Assembly: GCF_018449675.1 (NCBI RefSeq)
Contig: NZ_JAAVUZ010000005.1
Coordinates: 62,001 to 126,000 of the forward strand
Reading direction: 5' to 3'
From: Glaciihabitans sp. dw_435
GTDB lineage: Bacteria > Actinomycetota > Actinomycetes > Actinomycetales > Microbacteriaceae
DNA: 64,000 nucleotides
The number at the start of each line of letters is the position of its first letter. Within the stretch, counting starts at the first letter, position 1. Positions 62,842 through 64,000 of the stretch are shown piece by piece. A program made the translations under genes and the position numbers. The notes below the pieces were generated by a model. The model saw only the letters and a program-made list of their open reading frames with translations. It did not search any database and had not been told where the DNA came from.

Positions 62842-63474
62842 ATGGCTCGACGTTCACGGCTGGTTCTGACATTGACCCTTTCGGTCATCGGACTCGGCGT
62901 CGTTGCGGCGTCGGTCGTGGCGGTCGTCGCGAACCAGCCCCCGCTCGCGCGGGGCGAGAACGGCCTCGTCGTGCCTCGTGCCGACCGCGGCGATGCGGCG
63001 GATATCGCGGCGCTGCGGGCTTCCGTCCCCGCCATGCTCGCCGTCGAGACGTCAATGGGACGCACCGACGTGGCGCTCTCGCACGAAAGCCAGCAGGCAC
63101 AGTACGACTACGCGGTCTCGCCCGAGGGACAGCGCGAGCGGCGGAAGTTGCTCGCCACCGTTGCCACGCCCCGGTTTGTCGCCAGCGACAGTCTCGAGTG
63201 GGATGCGGGCATGGCTGACAACAGGCCGGGTGGCACGTTTACCGATTGGACGTCCAACCGCTTCGAGGCCACGAGATGGGATGGCGTCGTCGTTGACGGT
63301 GACACCGCCACCGTCGTGGTGGTCGGCAAGAACTGGTTCTATGACGACGACCGTGGTGGATGGACATCCACGCCCAGGTCGCAGGATGTGATCACGCTCG
63401 TGCGGGATCCCTCGGCGGAATACGGCTGGCTCATCGACGCCCGTTCCAGTGCGGACGTCGACAGCCCCGCCTAG
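62842..63474 (+). CDS. Exported protein of unknown function
   Basis: A 210-residue protein with an N-terminal membrane helix or signal (LVLTLTLSVIGLGVVAASVVAVVA, about 7-30) and an extracytoplasmic domain ending in ITLVRDPSAEYGWLIDAR, a pattern seen in SnoaL/NTF2-like folds that accompany Mce or conjugation proteins. TAGGGT at 62810-62815 is a candidate -10 and GGGGGAT a ribosome site. No family assigned. Confidence 0.75.
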   Translation: MARRSRLVLTLTLSVIGLGVVAASVVAVVANQPPLARGENGLVVPRADRGDAADIAALRASVPAMLAVETSMGRTDVALSHESQQAQYDYAVSPEGQRERRKLLATVATPRFVASDSLEWDAGMADNRPGGTFTDWTSNRFEATRWDGVVVDGDTATVVVVGKNWFYDDDRGGWTSTPRSQDVITLVRDPSAEYGWLIDARSSADVDSPA

Positions 63475-63485
63475 CCGCCAACGGG

Positions 63486-64000
63486 TCAGGAGGCTGTTGT
63501 CACCCGGATCAGGTTCGCCCACGGGTCATCGAAGGCAACGGTCTGACCATCGTCGCGCGTGCTGACGCCGAAGTGGGACATCCGCTCGGTCAACGCTCCC
63601 AGGTCGTCCGCGGAGGGCACGACGATGTCGACCTGTCCGAGGCCGAGGGTGCGCTGGCGGCGGCCGGCACCGCGGCTGTTCCACACGTTCATTGCCATGT
63701 GGTGGTGATACTTGCCGGCGCTGACGAACAGCGCCTGTCCCGGAATCTCGATCGTCGACTCGAAGCCGAGGCGGTCGATGTAGAACTCGCGGGCGCTGGC
63801 GGTGTCGCCGACGGAGAGGTGCACGTGACCGACGACGGCGCCACCGTCGACCGGGTTGGCGATGAGTTCCTCGGTGATGTTGTCCTGGATGAACTGGTTG
63901 GGGTCGAGGTAGATGGTGGCCATCTCGATGACGCCGTGGGTCCAGCTCCACAGCGAGCGGTCACGGTCCCAGTAGAGCTCGACGCCGTTGCCCTCGGGGT
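63486..64000 (-). CDS. VOC family protein, catechol-2,3-dioxygenase-like (5' end beyond window)
   Basis: The frame runs off the right edge, so only the last 171 codons are seen. Reading in from 64000 it begins EGNGVELYWDRDRSLW, the end of a first vicinal-oxygen-chelate domain. A linker (DPNQFIQDNITEELIAN) and the second domain (VVGHVHLSVGDTASAREFYIDRLGF, then HHMAMNVWNSRG) follow. Metal ligands would be His in GHVHLSV and HHHMA. The internal ATG at 63923 is not the true start. Resembles CatE-like two-domain proteins. Substrate unknown. Confidence 0.85.
   Translation of the reverse strand, partial: PEGNGVELYWDRDRSLWSWTHGVIEMATIYLDPNQFIQDNITEELIANPVDGGAVVGHVHLSVGDTASAREFYIDRLGFESTIEIPGQALFVSAGKYHHHMAMNVWNSRGAGRRQRTLGLGQVDIVVPSADDLGALTERMSHFGVSTRDDGQTVAFDDPWANLIRVTTAS

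Noticed and set aside
1-64000. tRNA, rRNA, CRISPR arrays, insertion sequences, prophage
   Set aside because: No cloverleaf-like gene, no regularly spaced direct repeats, no transposase or phage structural gene was recognised in the short intergenic gaps or frames.

Overview
The window is high-GC (roughly two thirds G+C by eye) and almost fully coding, with short intergenic gaps and many 1-17 nt gene overlaps. DUF3151, a septum-formation-domain protein, DUF6421, a mycothiol-type maleylpyruvate isomerase domain and separate purS/purQ/purL genes all point to an actinobacterium, most likely family Microbacteriaceae. No rRNA, tRNA, CRISPR array or insertion sequence was recognised.

Layout. (1) 0.2-16.9 kb is a nucleobase-catabolism island. 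A yeast-type cytosine deaminase and an NCS1 nucleobase permease are transcribed leftward. A zinc alcohol dehydrogenase and a LacI regulator run rightward, followed by a long rightward operon: ribose-type ABC importer, RutA pyrimidine monooxygenase, nitrilase-type amidohydrolase, amidase-signature hydrolase, MFS exporter, isochorismatase-fold hydrolase, FMN reductase and RutF-like flavin reductase. It looks like a variant Rut pathway in which canonical RutC, RutD and RutE are missing and extra amide hydrolases are present. (2) 16.9-20.2 kb is a leftward trio: DUF6421, SDR and threonine-aldolase-like lyase. (3) 21.8-29.3 kb is a sugar locus: LacI, carbohydrate ABC importer without its own ATPase, GH130 enzyme and a large secreted protein. 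(4) 29.5-41.7 kb is mostly core genome: AEC transporter, BLUF photoreceptor, xth, pyrE, membrane proteins, a DNA methyltransferase/HAD/exported-protein operon, a TrmH-family methyltransferase, DUF3151 and purA. (5) 41.9-47.1 kb is one very large secreted nuclease/5'-nucleotidase. (6) 47.2-52 kb holds GNAT, chorismate mutase, LysR/EamA and an MFS exporter. (7) 52-61 kb carries purL and, about 5.6 kb away, purQ and purS. The interval between them holds a DUF559 nuclease, a MerR/SDR pair, an MscS channel and a zinc dehydrogenase. (8) 61-64 kb ends with a kinase, an SGNH hydrolase, an exported protein and a VOC protein cut by the right edge.

Two unnamed repeat families stand out. Family A (76-191 and 5320-5435) is a nested array of CGGCGGGAGAA / TTCTCCCGCCG arms around a central GGGAGCTATAGCTCCC palindrome. 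Family B (54577, 55681, 59913) is a 59-63 nt hairpin whose arms read TCGAAGGAGCANARATGGT, with identical spacing in all three copies. Its copies flank the DUF559 nuclease gene and lie at both ends of the purQ-purL interval. The hexamer GGATGC/GCATCC is also visibly frequent and is often built from codons that are otherwise uncommon here. Many genes have a TANNNT box 6-7 nt before the start codon, suggesting leaderless mRNAs.
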